Below, piece by piece: positions 44,757-56,090 of a stretch of DNA of 64,000 nucleotides. The stretch lies in contig OX439038.1 in the NCBI GenBank assembly GCA_949317995.1, positions 70,442,659 through 70,506,658 on the forward strand, given 5' to 3'. Position numbers and translations under genes: made by a program. This DNA comes from Acholoe squamosa. Its lineage: Eukaryota > Annelida > Polychaeta > Phyllodocida > Polynoidae. The notes beneath the pieces are model-generated. The model ran no database searches, was not told the origin of the DNA, and saw only the letters and a list, made by a program, of their open reading frames with translations. The number at the start of each line of letters is the position of its first letter. Positions within the stretch are counted from its first letter, which is position 1.

Positions 44757-45400
44757 AGTGGATTCTTGGGGCATTCACAATACATGATACAAGTTTACAT
44801 CTCAAGTTATTCCATTATTCCTCCAGACTAAACATGTTCTCATGAACCAGTGGATTCCTGTGGGGATCACAAGTCATGGCACAAGTTGACATCTTGAGTT
44901 CTTCCTGTGAATTAAATGAGTTAATTTTTGTAGCAATCATGAATCATGACACAAGTTTAGATCTCAAGTTATTCCATGGAACTAGACATGTTCTCATGAA
45001 CCAGTGCAACAAGTCATGACACAAGTTCATATCTTGAGTCATCCCTGGGATCTATCTGGGTAGATTCTTGTGGCAATCACAAGTACTGACACAAGTCTAC
45101 ATCTCGAGTTGTTCCCAGGAATTAGATATGTTCCTTCTAAACAAATGTCCAGATGACATAGTGGATACTCATGGAAAAAAACATTCATGAGTAAACATCT
45201 CGAGTTATTCTCAGGAATTGAACAAGTGCATTATCATGTGGATCATAAGTGATAATACAAGTTTGTATCACGAGTTATCCCCAGGAATAGAACATTCTTA
45301 TGAATCAGTGGATTCTTGTGAGAGTCACTAGTTAAACATGTGCCTATATCTTGTGTTATTCCCACAAAAAAGAACATGTCTAACTAGGGCAAATCTGGGG
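44757..45400. repeat. Degenerate satellite, unit about 70-100 bp, about 8 units
   Basis: The series ACAAGTTTACATCTCAAGTT + ATTCC recurs in variant form near 44789, 44880, 44951, 45020, 45091, 45190, 45257 and 45335, with GAACCAGTGGATTC between several of them. Confidence 0.75.
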
Positions 45401-45694
45401 TATGTGCCATTACATGAGAAAGACACAGGAGATTCTTGAACATGCTCTATTCCTGTGGAAATCACAAGTCAATATTTCGTGAAGTGAACATGTAAAATTC
45501 TCGGAGGCATCACAATTCATGGCACAAGAATGTCTCGCGTAGATCTCATGATTGTGTTTGCAGGGAGACCTACATAAATATCACAAAGTTTAAGATACAC
45601 CAACCTTCTCTTTGGTTCTGACAAGTCTGTTTCGACTGCAGACACTGTTCCTTATATATGTCCACTCTTTACAGATGTGAAAGAGGGAAACGAA

Positions 45695-46662
45695 CGGAGC
45701 CCCTAATAGGACATACTAAAAAAGATTTTTTTCATGCAAAATATATTCCTGCGGGTACAGGAACATTCCTGCGGGTACAGGAACATTCCTGCGGAAACAG
45801 GACCATTCCTGCGGGTACAGGAACATTCCTGTGGAAACTGGAACATTCCTGCAGAAACAGGACCATTCCTGCGGGTACAGGAACATTCCTGCGGGTACAG
45901 GAACATTCCTGCGGAAACAGGAACATTCCTGCGGGTACAGGAACATTCCTGCGGAAACAGGAACATTCCTGTGGAAATAGGGACATTCCTGCAGAAACTG
46001 GGACATTCCTGTGGAAACAGGGACATTCCTGCGGAAACTGGGACATTCCTGCAGATACTGGGACATTCCTGCGGAAACGGGGAGATTCCTGCGGAAACTG
46101 GGACGTTCCTGTGGATACTGGGAGATTAGAACTTTTTGTGGATACAGGAACAATTCTTGTAAGTACAGGAACATTTCTTGCCGATTTTGTGGGAACAAAG
46201 AATGTTTTTGTATCCACAAGAAAGTTGCTCTACCCACAAGAATTCCCCTGTATCTGCAAGAATGTCCCTGTACCCGCAAGAATATTTTTGCAGGAAAAAA
46301 AAAATTTTGGTATGTCCTATTGGAGAAGAATTGTCCTTATATCCACAAGAATTGTTCAGTACCCGCAAGAATTGTTCAGTATCCGCAGGAATTGTTCAGT
46401 ACCTGCAAGAATTATTCAGTACCCGCAAGAATTGTTCAGTACCCGCAAGAATTGTTCAGTATCCACAGGAATTGTTCAGTACCCACAGGAATTGTTCAGT
46501 ACCTGCAAGAATTGTTCAGTACCCGCAAGAATTGTTCAGTACCCGCAAGAATTGTTCAGTACCTGCAAGAATTGTTCAGTATCCACAGGAATTATTCAGT
46601 ATCCGCAAGAATATTTTTTTCTGGGAAAAAAATATTTTTGGTATGTCCTATTAGGGGCTCCG
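45695..46662. mobile_element. Foldback element with 20-bp repeats in its inverted arms
   Basis: Ends are the 20-bp CGGAGCCCCTAATAGGACAT (45695) and its exact complement (ends 46662), followed inward by A/T runs. The left arm (about 45748-46134) has ~19 copies of a 20-bp unit, CCTGCGGGTACAGGAACATT or variants. The right arm (about 46335-46612) has ~14 copies of the complementary type, ACCCGCAAGAATTGTTCAGT. A second internal terminus (GGTATGTCCTATTGG near 46310) shows the right arm was extended or duplicated. All long ORFs here are by-products of the repeats. The organisation recalls Drosophila FB elements. Confidence 0.85.
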
Positions 46663-47105
46663 TAGTAACGTGACAGCCAAAGTCGCCTTTCATAATTTTA
46701 AGTCACCCGGCTTTGAAAGTAAGATCTTTCAACGAATTTGGCTAAAGAAACCATATCTAAAAAGGTTCAGGAGGTTTTAGCTGTACACGGCTTCCCTATT
46801 TCCATGTTTAAGAGGCAGGTGGACAACCAATATCTAGGAAGGAATCAAATGAACTAAACGGAAGCAAAACCCCCAAATCTGAAAAGGGGAAAGGCAAATT
46901 GATTGCCCTTTGGACAATTTAACTTTAACAAAGTTCTGTAACTTCAAATGGATTTTCACTTCAGGCCATTTTTACCAATATTAGGAAATGTCAAACCTAC
47001 ACTAGTAACTCGGTCAAAAGCAATTTACATGGCATCACACTTTTTAACCACGTGACCTATTTTTTCCCACACAGACATTTATTTCTGAATCGTCATGTGG
47101 TGATG
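46663..47105. other. Intergenic
   Basis: No gene or element recognised. Confidence 0.4.
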
Positions 47106-47280
47106 AAATAAATAAGCAAATGTCAACGATCAGTGAATAATTTAGGATCGTATTCCCAGAGGTGCTTCTGCCCGTATTCAACGAGGCCTTATAGGCCGAG
47201 TTGAATGCGGGCAGAAGCACCGAGGGGAATATGATCCTAAATTATTCACTGTGAGTTGACATTTGCATTTATGCCATGGC
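47106..47280. mobile_element. Palindromic MITE / large hairpin
   Basis: Arms of about 80 bases, centre GGCCTTATAGGCC near 47193. Paired words include CAAATGTCAAC/GTTGACATTTG, CAGTGAATAATTTAGGATC/GATCCTAAATTATTCACTG and GGTGCTTCTGCCCG/CGGGCAGAAGCACC. GGATCGTATTCC recurs near 47663, so a partial second copy is close by. Confidence 0.8.
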
Positions 47281-47406
47281 CCTACAGGGTTAAATTGCTT
47301 TAAAATAAAGAAACACAACCATATTTACTGTTTTTCAACGTGTCAAGTCGTCTCGATTTGTTTTCATCCGCCATGATACCTTGCTCGACGAAGTAGGTCA
47401 TGTGAT

Positions 47407-47632
47407 ACAGAGCTAGCTGCTGGTGCCAAGCACTTTTAGTCTCGAATTTGGTATATGGTTATTAAAAGCATTTTACCAAATATAAATGGCTGAAATAGTC
47501 AAATAATATCATGTTATGAATAGTTTAATCTATATCTAAGAATAACCGTCATATTTGAAATAGAAAAATTAAAGAGCATTACATTTTAACCGAAACTAAA
47601 AGCATTTGGCACCAACGGCTAGCTCTGTATAA
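47407..47632. mobile_element. Inverted-repeat element, 226 bp
   Basis: ACAGAGCTAGC...GGTGCCAA at the left and TTGGCACC...GGCTAGCTCTGT at the right, continuing into CTTTTAGT/ACTAAAAG, with a few mismatches. Confidence 0.6.
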
Positions 47633-48596
47633 ATTTCAAAATGGCGCCGCTGGATATGCGAGGATCGTATTCCACCCCCCCCATTGAATACGGCGTAAGT
47701 AGTACTAATCTATAGTGTCGTCGATATTAGCCATGGCATAAATAACTGACTAAAGGCGTTAAAACAAACCGACCATAAAATCTCATGAACCACAGCCAAG
47801 TTTTGATAGAAGAAAGGATTAGAGTTTACCTCAGATCTATAAAACATGTAAGGCTGATGTCGTAAGCAGCCTCTAGGTTAAGGTTAATTTCGATATCAGT
47901 GAGTAATATTGTGGAATATTGAAATAGAGCTGTAGGGTAACGCTTAAACATTGGCCAAATTAGTGAGAATCAATCTCATGCTGTTAAGAAAACAGGAAGC
48001 TTTCAAAAAGTCAGATAGGTGAAGAAAGATGCAGCCTTGCAAGATCAACAGAGGCATCTCTGGCATTTAACAGATCTATTTTCACTGACGCATTTCCTTT
48101 GCTTTCACAACGCTTTAATTGTTTTTGATGCATCACAAAGGATGGGAAACCAAACGATAAAAGAGCAATTTGAAAAACAATTCTTGTTGATTGACAATGT
48201 AATGGGTCTCAATCGTTCTTGAGTAAAATACGAATGTCGGTAGAGAAAAAGTCCCTGATATGAATTGAATAATTTCGGAAAGAACATGATATATAACTTC
48301 ACCATGATATGATATATCACCTCACAATGAGGATTAGAATAAATGTTTTCCATTGACAGGCAAAAGAAAAAGGAGTCATGGATTCTTTTACAATGGACGC
48401 AGGATCCGGAACAAGAAATAGACCTTCGTGTGAAATGTCCTCTCTTTTCCTTCACCTTGTGAAAGAGATTTGAAAATTGATTTGTATACTGACGGATAAA
48501 ATCTAAATATTCAAATACATCATTATGTAAATTTTAATAGTGTAATGGGAATTGAGGGATGGGGATAATAAAGTTACAGGATTTGATAATATGTCT
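47633..48596. other. Intergenic
   Basis: No gene recognised. Confidence 0.4.
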
Positions 48597-48719
48597 CAGA
48601 GGCATAGGAAGCAAGTTTTTATTAAGGGGGCCAGGGGTCTTGGTTGGGAGGGGGTGCTATACTTTTTCACAGGCTTATATAAGTGGACCTCCCCCCCCCC
48701 CTCTTTTCCTCCGCCCCTG
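48597..48719. mobile_element. Decayed hAT-like MITE, relative of 26596-26749
   Basis: Starts CAGAGGCATAGGAAGCAA, ends TTTTCCTCCGCCCCTG, with poly-C interior: the same design with mutated ends. Confidence 0.6.
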
Positions 48720-49063
48720 TAAGTCTTTGAGCGCTGCACAGTTGTCTTAAATTGACATCAATGTAGTGCATGAATGCACCACTGGTTAGTTTAATACTCC
48801 CGTACATCATGACAACCTAACAGGGGTTGCATCACCAACGTAATACGGGTCGGTTGTTCACCGGGGCTGCATTGGTATGTCACAATGATGAAATAAATAA
48901 TTCCTAAAGTATTATGCAACCCCTTAAGGGCTATAAACTGGCATACACCTAGGAAGCCGCAGTCACATGTTTTACATTGTGACTACTGGCAGGTGCAAGT
49001 GTCTTTGACCTGACCTACACTTTTTCACCGTTGTACCTGACTGAGCCTTGATTGCCTCCACAG
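48720..49063. other. Intergenic
   Basis: GGGGCTGCATTGGTATGTCA at 48858 belongs to the dispersed GCAT-type words. Confidence 0.35.
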
Positions 49064-49099
49064 GAGCAGCTGGAGAAGCTCATCGTGCTGCTCTCATAG
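49064..49099 (+). other. Possible terminal micro-exon
   Basis: Acceptor TTGATTGCCTCCACAG ends at 49063. The following 11 codons read EQLEKLIVLLS and end in TAG at 49097-49099. Codon quality is good but the piece is too short to prove. Confidence 0.25.
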
Positions 49100-49124
49100 C
49101 AGCTCACAGTGAAACTCACCAATA

Positions 49125-49290
49125 GTCAATTAGGCAGATAGCAAATCATTGAGCAGGCAACTACCAAAATCACTGGGCAGCTAGCAAATCTCTGATCATG
49201 AACAGGCAACTAGACAAGTAGCAAATCATTGGGCATCCAATTGGGCAGCAGGCAAATCACAAAGCAGCCAATCGGGCAGTTAACAACTCA
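49125..49290. repeat. Degenerate short repeat
   Basis: TGGGCAGCTAGCAAATC-like words recur about seven times at uneven spacing. Confidence 0.55.
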
Positions 49291-50630
49291 ATTAAAACCA
49301 GTCATAAGCATGTATCCTCTCATTGAATGCTACAAAAACAACTCACTTAGGAGAGATCTGTACAGTATACAGAACTGATTCTCAGGTAGCTTTTAGACAG
49401 TATATTCATAAAGGTTTCCAAGACGGGTTTGTATTTTAAAGCTTATCCTGCAAATGGTAAGGCTTATTTAGGCAGATGCAGAGAAAAGTGAATGGCTGAA
49501 CGCCTTTTGGAGCCTCAGTACCTGCACTGTATGACATTCAGAGGGTTGCCTTTTCATGCGGGACCTAGGAATATATTTCTTCAGCCAGGAAAGCTAATTA
49601 CTGAACCCTTGATCTGCTCCAGCCTTTACAATCCCTGAACCTTTAAAGGTTTTTTTTTATTCTTCTCTAATTCGCCTGATGCGTAGAATCGGTGCAGGAC
49701 CCTGAACATAGAGCTATGTTGATGAATAGGTGATAGGTCATGCGTCAGCCCAGCCGATGAAAAGTGGGATCATCAGTTGCCAATTGTAGTCTGGTCTCGC
49801 TACCAACACCGTAACGTTAAACCTCTAAGGCCCATATATTGCATAATGCATTGTGGCCACAATCAGTATCATTGCATTGATGCAAACTTACAGATTATAT
49901 TTCCTAGGACTGCAGACATGCAATGAAAAGGTACACTGTCAAAGAGGCAGCTGTGATGCAGCCGTGGTGAGTAACTCGCCATATTCATAGTGGTGCATGT
50001 ATCATGGCGAGTGAGTATTATGCATTAGACACCTTCCGACCCTTAGGAGGTTATCAGAGATAGGATTCAGATCCCAAAGTTCATGTGGGTCCCCTAAGTC
50101 TTAAGGCGCACTATTGTTGTTGACGGCCATTGTCTATGGTAAAGATTTGATGGCTTTAACCATGTTAATAACAACCGCACATGACATGTTCAAATGTTTG
50201 CCCGGTTATGACATTAAGAGGTGATCGACGTGGGTACATGGCATTATAGCATTAGTATAACAGCCATGATAGAATTCCAGTCCCAAGTAGAATGGCCCAA
50301 TGTTTGGATTTTTATGATGGGAGCTAGCATGACCTCAATTGGCCCATCCTTGAAATTGTGATATTGACTTAAATGCATGTTGGCAGGATACTGAGCCATC
50401 ATATTAATGTTCCAACCTTCTGAAAACGTATCTCTTCTTATATGCTGATGTCTTCCATCATCCCAATTGGCATAGAACAATATTGATCAACAGTGGTTCA
50501 AACAGATTTATCAATGTTGATCAACCAGCTTTCAATCGGGCTTTTGTGCACACTAATTGTCGGCAAGTAGATGCATTAATTATCAGAAGTTCACTTTAAA
50601 AGTTGCTTTCATAAGACAGTGGGCAAATAC
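49291..50630. other. Intergenic
   Basis: No gene recognised. Confidence 0.4.
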
Positions 50631-51880
50631 TAGAACTGCTTAGCAGAGCAGTATAATATCAGCGGGTCGTACCCCAAAGGTTCTAGGATAACCCCCTTAT
50701 TTACGATAGCTCTCAAGTATTGTATAATTAATACCCCTTAAAACATAGCATAACCTTGTGATTCTCCTGCATGACCTGAAACATCTTGCCATCTTGTGAA
50801 ATAATGCCCTGGCCTTTTCCATACTGTATCTAATTGGCTATATTCGGTTTATCGATCAGCCATACAATGCTGACAAGAACTAATTACTGATTATATAGGA
50901 CACTTGTTGTGTTGCCATCAACAAATGATGCACCAAAATCAGCTTGTGGAAATTGGTCCTTATCAATTGGAGCTGTCAGCCCCAGTTGCAGGCATAGAGA
51001 GACAAACACTATAGAAGCACACATGAAGCTACTTTATTACAGGGATCCAAATTTGTCACAGTTTTCTTCAATTTCAAAGTTGAAGAGAGCCTCCATATGC
51101 AGGGGCCTTCATTGTGCAATTGGACAGCTTCCTTAATAAAATGAAGACTTTTTATAGATAAGCATGTATACCCTTCTTCTTTGTCAACGCAGCACTAAGG
51201 CTACATAAACAAATCTATACATGCTTTTGTATGGACAAGTGAGGCATTCAGCTGAAATAGGTAGCAGATTGATTTGATGACTAAAATCACTTTTGGAGAC
51301 GGAGAAAGCACTGATAACCATTTATAAGATCGGGAAAATCCCACAGAGGAATGCATCACTACAACTGGTGGTTGCATTTGACCTTGTTTTGGGGGGAATT
51401 CAAGTAGTGCTAGCTGTGCCTTCCTCTACACTAAGGACAACAGAATCAATTCAAATGAGAGCGTTATCCTTTGTCAGTCTGGTGGAATCTTAAAAACCCT
51501 GTCAACTCCATTTTTTAAAGCCTCATGAAGTTCACAATAGGACATTACATCTGAAACCCATGCTATGGATTAGAAGGATGCATTCATCTAATCATTTCTC
51601 CTCTTGTAGGTGAATGGAAGCTATAGTTTCTGGGGTTAATCATAAAAACTAGCCATACAGAATTGCAATTCTTTGTCAATATCCAAAGGTCATCTAAAAA
51701 TTTCTAATTCTGTTGATGACAATAAGTTACATGAAATTACATGACATTTCAATTTATATTCCTTTCTAGAATACTTGATTATTCTTGATTACATTGTTTG
51801 ACTGTAGAACAATTGTTAGTTTTCATGAATCACCTTCCTAGTCAATGTGATGTGCAAATGCAGTACTGTCGTCTTAACAT
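50631..51880. repeat. Tandem segmental duplication, copy 1
   Basis: Collinear with 51957-53245: shared blocks include CAGCTTGTGGAAATTGGTCC (50939 and about 52269) and CTCTTGTAGGTGAATGGAAG (51601 and about 52950). Offset about 1.33-1.35 kb, with noticeable divergence and indels. No ORF conserved between the copies. Confidence 0.8.
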
Positions 51881-51956
51881 GGTATCTCTGCAGGTCTTTT
51901 AGTACTTACCCATGTCACTTACTCATGCAATCAAAAGTGGAGCCTTGAATGAATCC

Positions 51957-53245
51957 CTAGAACTACTGAGCACTGCTGTATACTCTCAGAGGGTCCTACG
52001 CAAGAAGCTCTAGGAAAAGCCTCTCAGCTATGATAGCTCTAAGTAACCTAGTATAATTGATACCCAAAAGACAGGGAGAGTATTGTGATTCTCCTGTATG
52101 ACCTGAAGGTATCACAACATCTCGTGAAATTACCTCATGGCCTTTTTCCATATGGTATCTAATTTGATACATTCAGATTACCCATCAGCCATACAACGCT
52201 GACAACAGGCCAATTACTGATTGTATGGGACACTTGTCTTAGTGCTATCAGTTTATAATGCACCAGAATCAGCTTGTGGAAATTGGTCCTTATCAAAATA
52301 GCTGTCAGCCCCAGTTGCAGGCATAAATTCAGATACACTAGAAGCACATGTGAAGCTACTTTATTGCAGACAAGGTTTTCTTCATGTTCAAAGTTGAAGA
52401 AAGCCTCCGTGTGCAGGGGCCTTCAATAAACAATGTGCCACATTCATCCCTTCATACTCTGATAAGCACATGTATGTTATTCCTCGTTGTCAAGGCAGTA
52501 CTTAGGCTAAGCAGCCTAGGCAAATGTACCTAAAACAGCCCCCTTCCATACATTCCACACAATTAGTATGCTTATGGGTTTACTGCCAGATCTTTTTCTT
52601 TCTAAAACTGTTGCTTGTAGGGGATTCTGTCATGCACTATCCCAAAAACCGTTCTTACGGGCTAATAAAGCATTGATAACCATTTATATGATCAAGAAAA
52701 TTCCCTAGGTCTAATGATGGTATTTGACCTTATTTTTCTGTGATTTGAAAAGCTATGCTAAATGTGTCTTCCTGTACACTAAGGACAGCAGAAAGATTAA
52801 TTCAAATGAGAGCATTACTTTTTGTCAGTCTGACAGAATCTTAGAAACACAGGCAGCTACCTTTCAAAGCCTCTTGACGTTCACAATGGGACATAATGTC
52901 TCCAGCTTGTGCCATTGATTAGAAAGGTGATTTCATTTAATCATTTCTCCTCTTGTAGGTGAATGGAAGCTATAGTTACTGGGGGGGGGTCATAAACACT
53001 GGAAATACAGAACTGTAATTCTTTTGTCAGGATCTAAAATGTCTACTTCAGTTGATGGCTATTATTTCTACATGAGTCCAAATGCCACTTAGGTGTATAA
53101 AAAGTGTTACATGGTATTTCGATTTATTTTCCTTTCTAAATGCTCGATTATTCTAATTTGATCATTTGACTGCAGGGTAATCATTTGTTTTTTTACGAAT
53201 CATTCTCAAGGTCAGCATGATGTACAAAGACAGCACTGTACACTG
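51957..53245. repeat. Tandem segmental duplication, copy 2
   Basis: See copy 1. The better-conserved blocks (CAGCCATACAA, GTCAGCCCCAGTTGCAGGCAT, GAAGCTACTTTATT) are non-coding in both copies. Confidence 0.8.
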
Positions 53246-53930
53246 TAACGAGTTGGGGTTATATAACAGGATTGTTCTATGTAAATCAACAGGGGAAAGC
53301 GCAGTATTCTTAGATAAACTAAGTGTCACTGTTTAGTGACAAGTTCTACCTTTAGAATCATGTGTACAGTGAGTTGTCCTGTATAATTACTCTTGTATAC
53401 CCTAGGCCAGCCAGTCACTCTGCATCAGAGTGACCCACAAAGGCTTTACCAAAATAACCTTACCTGTAGGTTCTGCTACTGGGGTGGGGGGGTAGCAGTA
53501 TCCACCATTTGTTAAGAATGTATATGCTTATAGTGCCACCTCAATCCAACAATGTCCCCGGAGCCTATCAATCAATTTTAATACAATAATAACTTCAATG
53601 GGTTCAATCTAACATTGTGCACAAAAGATAATGTATAAGGTTATCTGAGAAGAAACTAGGAACAACCAGTAATATACACCAAGGACACCACACCTGTGTC
53701 TATATTGTATATACAAGTGCCTGGACTTGAAGCTAACATAGACCTACCTGCCTTTAGGTTAGTCCAGTGTTAAAACTGACCTGCCATGAAATGGTTTGGG
53801 AGAGATGGTTGTCTACTTCTCTCGCTCTCAGTGATGGCATTTCACTGGGATTGGAAACATTCTTGCCTTCATTATTATTGGGATTGTATCATGGACTCAC
53901 CCCACTGGTAGAGTATACATGTATACCCAG
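53246..53930. other. Intergenic
   Basis: No gene recognised; a poly-G run near 53482. Confidence 0.4.
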
Positions 53931-53931
53931 G

Positions 53932-56090
53932 TAGCAAAAATGGTGTGGCCCGAGTCTGGGCCAAAGCGGGCTCCTGATGTGGGCCACACTGGGTTAACAC
54001 AGTGGGCGCCCGATGGGTTTTGTCCTCAGCAAAGGGTCTGGGCCACACTGGGCTAACCGATTCGGGCACAGATCTGTTTGAAATTGGGCTCACCGATTTG
54101 GGCTCAAAGTGAGTTTAACATGGGTTTTTGGTGTGGCCTAAAGTGGGCTGCCCGATTTAGTGGTGACATGTTAAAAATTCTTTTTGAGAAATTTATCCAA
54201 AATCTTTTCTTTTTTTTAAAAAAAGTCATTAAGCAACAAATCCTTGAGCTAATCTACCCCCCCCCCCCCCATCACAAAAGCAGTAAATGCAATATCTACC
54301 CAAGTGGAAAGGCAGAGCAGTACCATTCATTTGAATCAAACTCATTCAGCCAACACAAGGCACTTTGATTCATTAAAGTGACATTCTGGCCTCAATCTTC
54401 CCCCACTAATTCCCATGTAGGAGTAGAGAAGAGAGCCTTCAAGTTCATAATGACTGTACCTCTGCATATCTGCTATTCCACTACTACTCAGATGACCTTG
54501 ATATGCACTTTTGACTAGAAACATCTAAGTATTTTCAGACTATGAGAAAGTCTGCACATTATTACTTCATATCTGATTTAGTAGTCTATTCCAGTTGTCC
54601 TATGTCTAAAAGAAATAAGTTTGGTATGGGTAGTAGAATTCTGCCTGGAGTGCTGTGAAACCACTTTGTAGTGAGTCTGCCATGGACTGGCCTACAGGGG
54701 CAGGGGATATTTTTGGTTTCTCAATTGCCTCTATATTTAGTCCTCTTATACCTGGCCAAGTGTGGGACCTGTTTGCCCCCACACCACAAATACACCTTGC
54801 AAGCCTACTAGTACAAAGAAAGACATGAAGCTGTTCTTTCCAGGACTAGTCAGTGTTGCCTTTCACATTAAATATCTGGATCCCTACTATGAACCTACCT
54901 GTGTATTAATGGTATAGGGAAAGTGTCCTACAGCAGTGGTGGAGGGAAGGAAGGGGGGAAGGCAGGGCAGGGTGACAGGAGGACAGGGCAGGGTGAGAAG
55001 AGGGCAAGGCAGGGTGAGATGAGGGCAGGGCAGGGCAGGCTGAGAGCAGGGCAGGGCATGTGAGCAAAGGAGATGCCAGGGCAGTGCAGGGTGAGAGTAA
55101 GACAGGGCAGGGTGAGAGGGCAGGGCAGGGTGAGAGCAGGGCAGGGCAGGGTGAGAGCAGGGCAGGGCAGGGCATGTGAGCGAAGGAGATGCCAGGGCAG
55201 TGCAGGGTGAGAGTAGGGCATGGCAAGGTGAGAGCTGGGCATGGCAGGGCGAGAGCAGGTCAGGGCAGGGTGAGAGCAGGGCAGGGCAAGGGTGAGAGCA
55301 GGGCAGGGCAGGGTGAGAGGAGGGCAGGGCAGGATGAGAGTAGGGCAGGGCAGGGCGAGAGCAGGGCAGGGTGAGAGCAGGGCAGCGCAAGGCAGGGTGA
55401 GGGCTGGGAGTGAGAGTGAGTGAGTAATAGATGTTTAACGCCATTTCGACAGCTAAGGTCATATTCATGGTGAGATCCTCATTACACAAATTCACAGAGG
55501 AATGTGTCAGTGCCTGCGCATATGTGCACCACACACATCCTGAGGGGAGGATAGGAAAGAGGAGAAATAGACCCTTTTAAGTGGGCTAGGGAGGCCCAGG
55601 GAGGGCAGGGTGACAGAAGGGCAGGGCAGAGCGGGGTAAGAGGGGGAAAGGGCAGGGCAGGTTGAGTGGAATGAGGAGGAGATGGAAGGGGTAGGGAATG
55701 GATAGGGGAGGGACGAACAAAAAAGAGAGAGGGAGGGGGAACACTCATCACAGAGTTTAGAACAGTTCAGAAGATGAGGCTGCCCTGTCCAAACCCACTC
55801 TCACCCCAGACTGGGAAGACTTTATGCAGCTAAGTACCCATCTTGGGATGCCCATTTTACAACCATCCTGGGCCCAATGTGGTTGCCCATTTTAAAGCTG
55901 ACCAGTGCCCAAATCGGGCGGCCCAATGTGGCCCAGACCGTATGCTGAGGACAAAGCCCGTTGGGAGCCCAACAGGCTCAAGTGGGTTTGCCCGATTTGG
56001 GCTGCCCTGTGTGGCCCTGACTGGAAACCCAGCATCTGCCGAACCTAAAACCCATGTACTGAATTATGCCCGCTTTGAACCACCTTATCC
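53932..56090. mobile_element. Unclassified element with ~220-bp inverted repeats
   Basis: Left arm 53932-54170 and right arm 55845-56090 are inverted copies, both full of GGGCC and CCCGATTTGGGC words. The best matched block is TTTGTCCTCAGC / GCTGAGGACAAA with TCTGGGCCACA / TGTGGCCCAGA. The ~1.7-kb interior holds a G-rich minisatellite and no believable gene. No clear target duplication. Confidence 0.6.
54945..55405. repeat. G-rich minisatellite
   Basis: GGGCAGGGCAGGGTGAGAGC and variants, about 21 bp, repeated some 20 times; a related piece is at 55595-55665. Runs of GGG could form G-quadruplexes on the plus strand. ORFs on both strands here are artefacts of the repeat. Confidence 0.9.

Noticed and set aside
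45748..46612. CRISPR-like array of 20-bp repeats
   Set aside because: Contiguous tandem repeats without spacers, in animal DNA.
45658..46673. Long ORFs (up to 335 codons) on both strands with repeated AGTGTFL/QECSC-like peptides
   Set aside because: They arise because a 20-bp repeat without stops is open in all frames (60 bp = 20 codons). They sit in the foldback arms and are not coding.
54887..55534. 215-codon Pro/Cys/Leu-rich ORF on minus
   Set aside because: Translation of the G-rich minisatellite; the other frames and strand are equally open.
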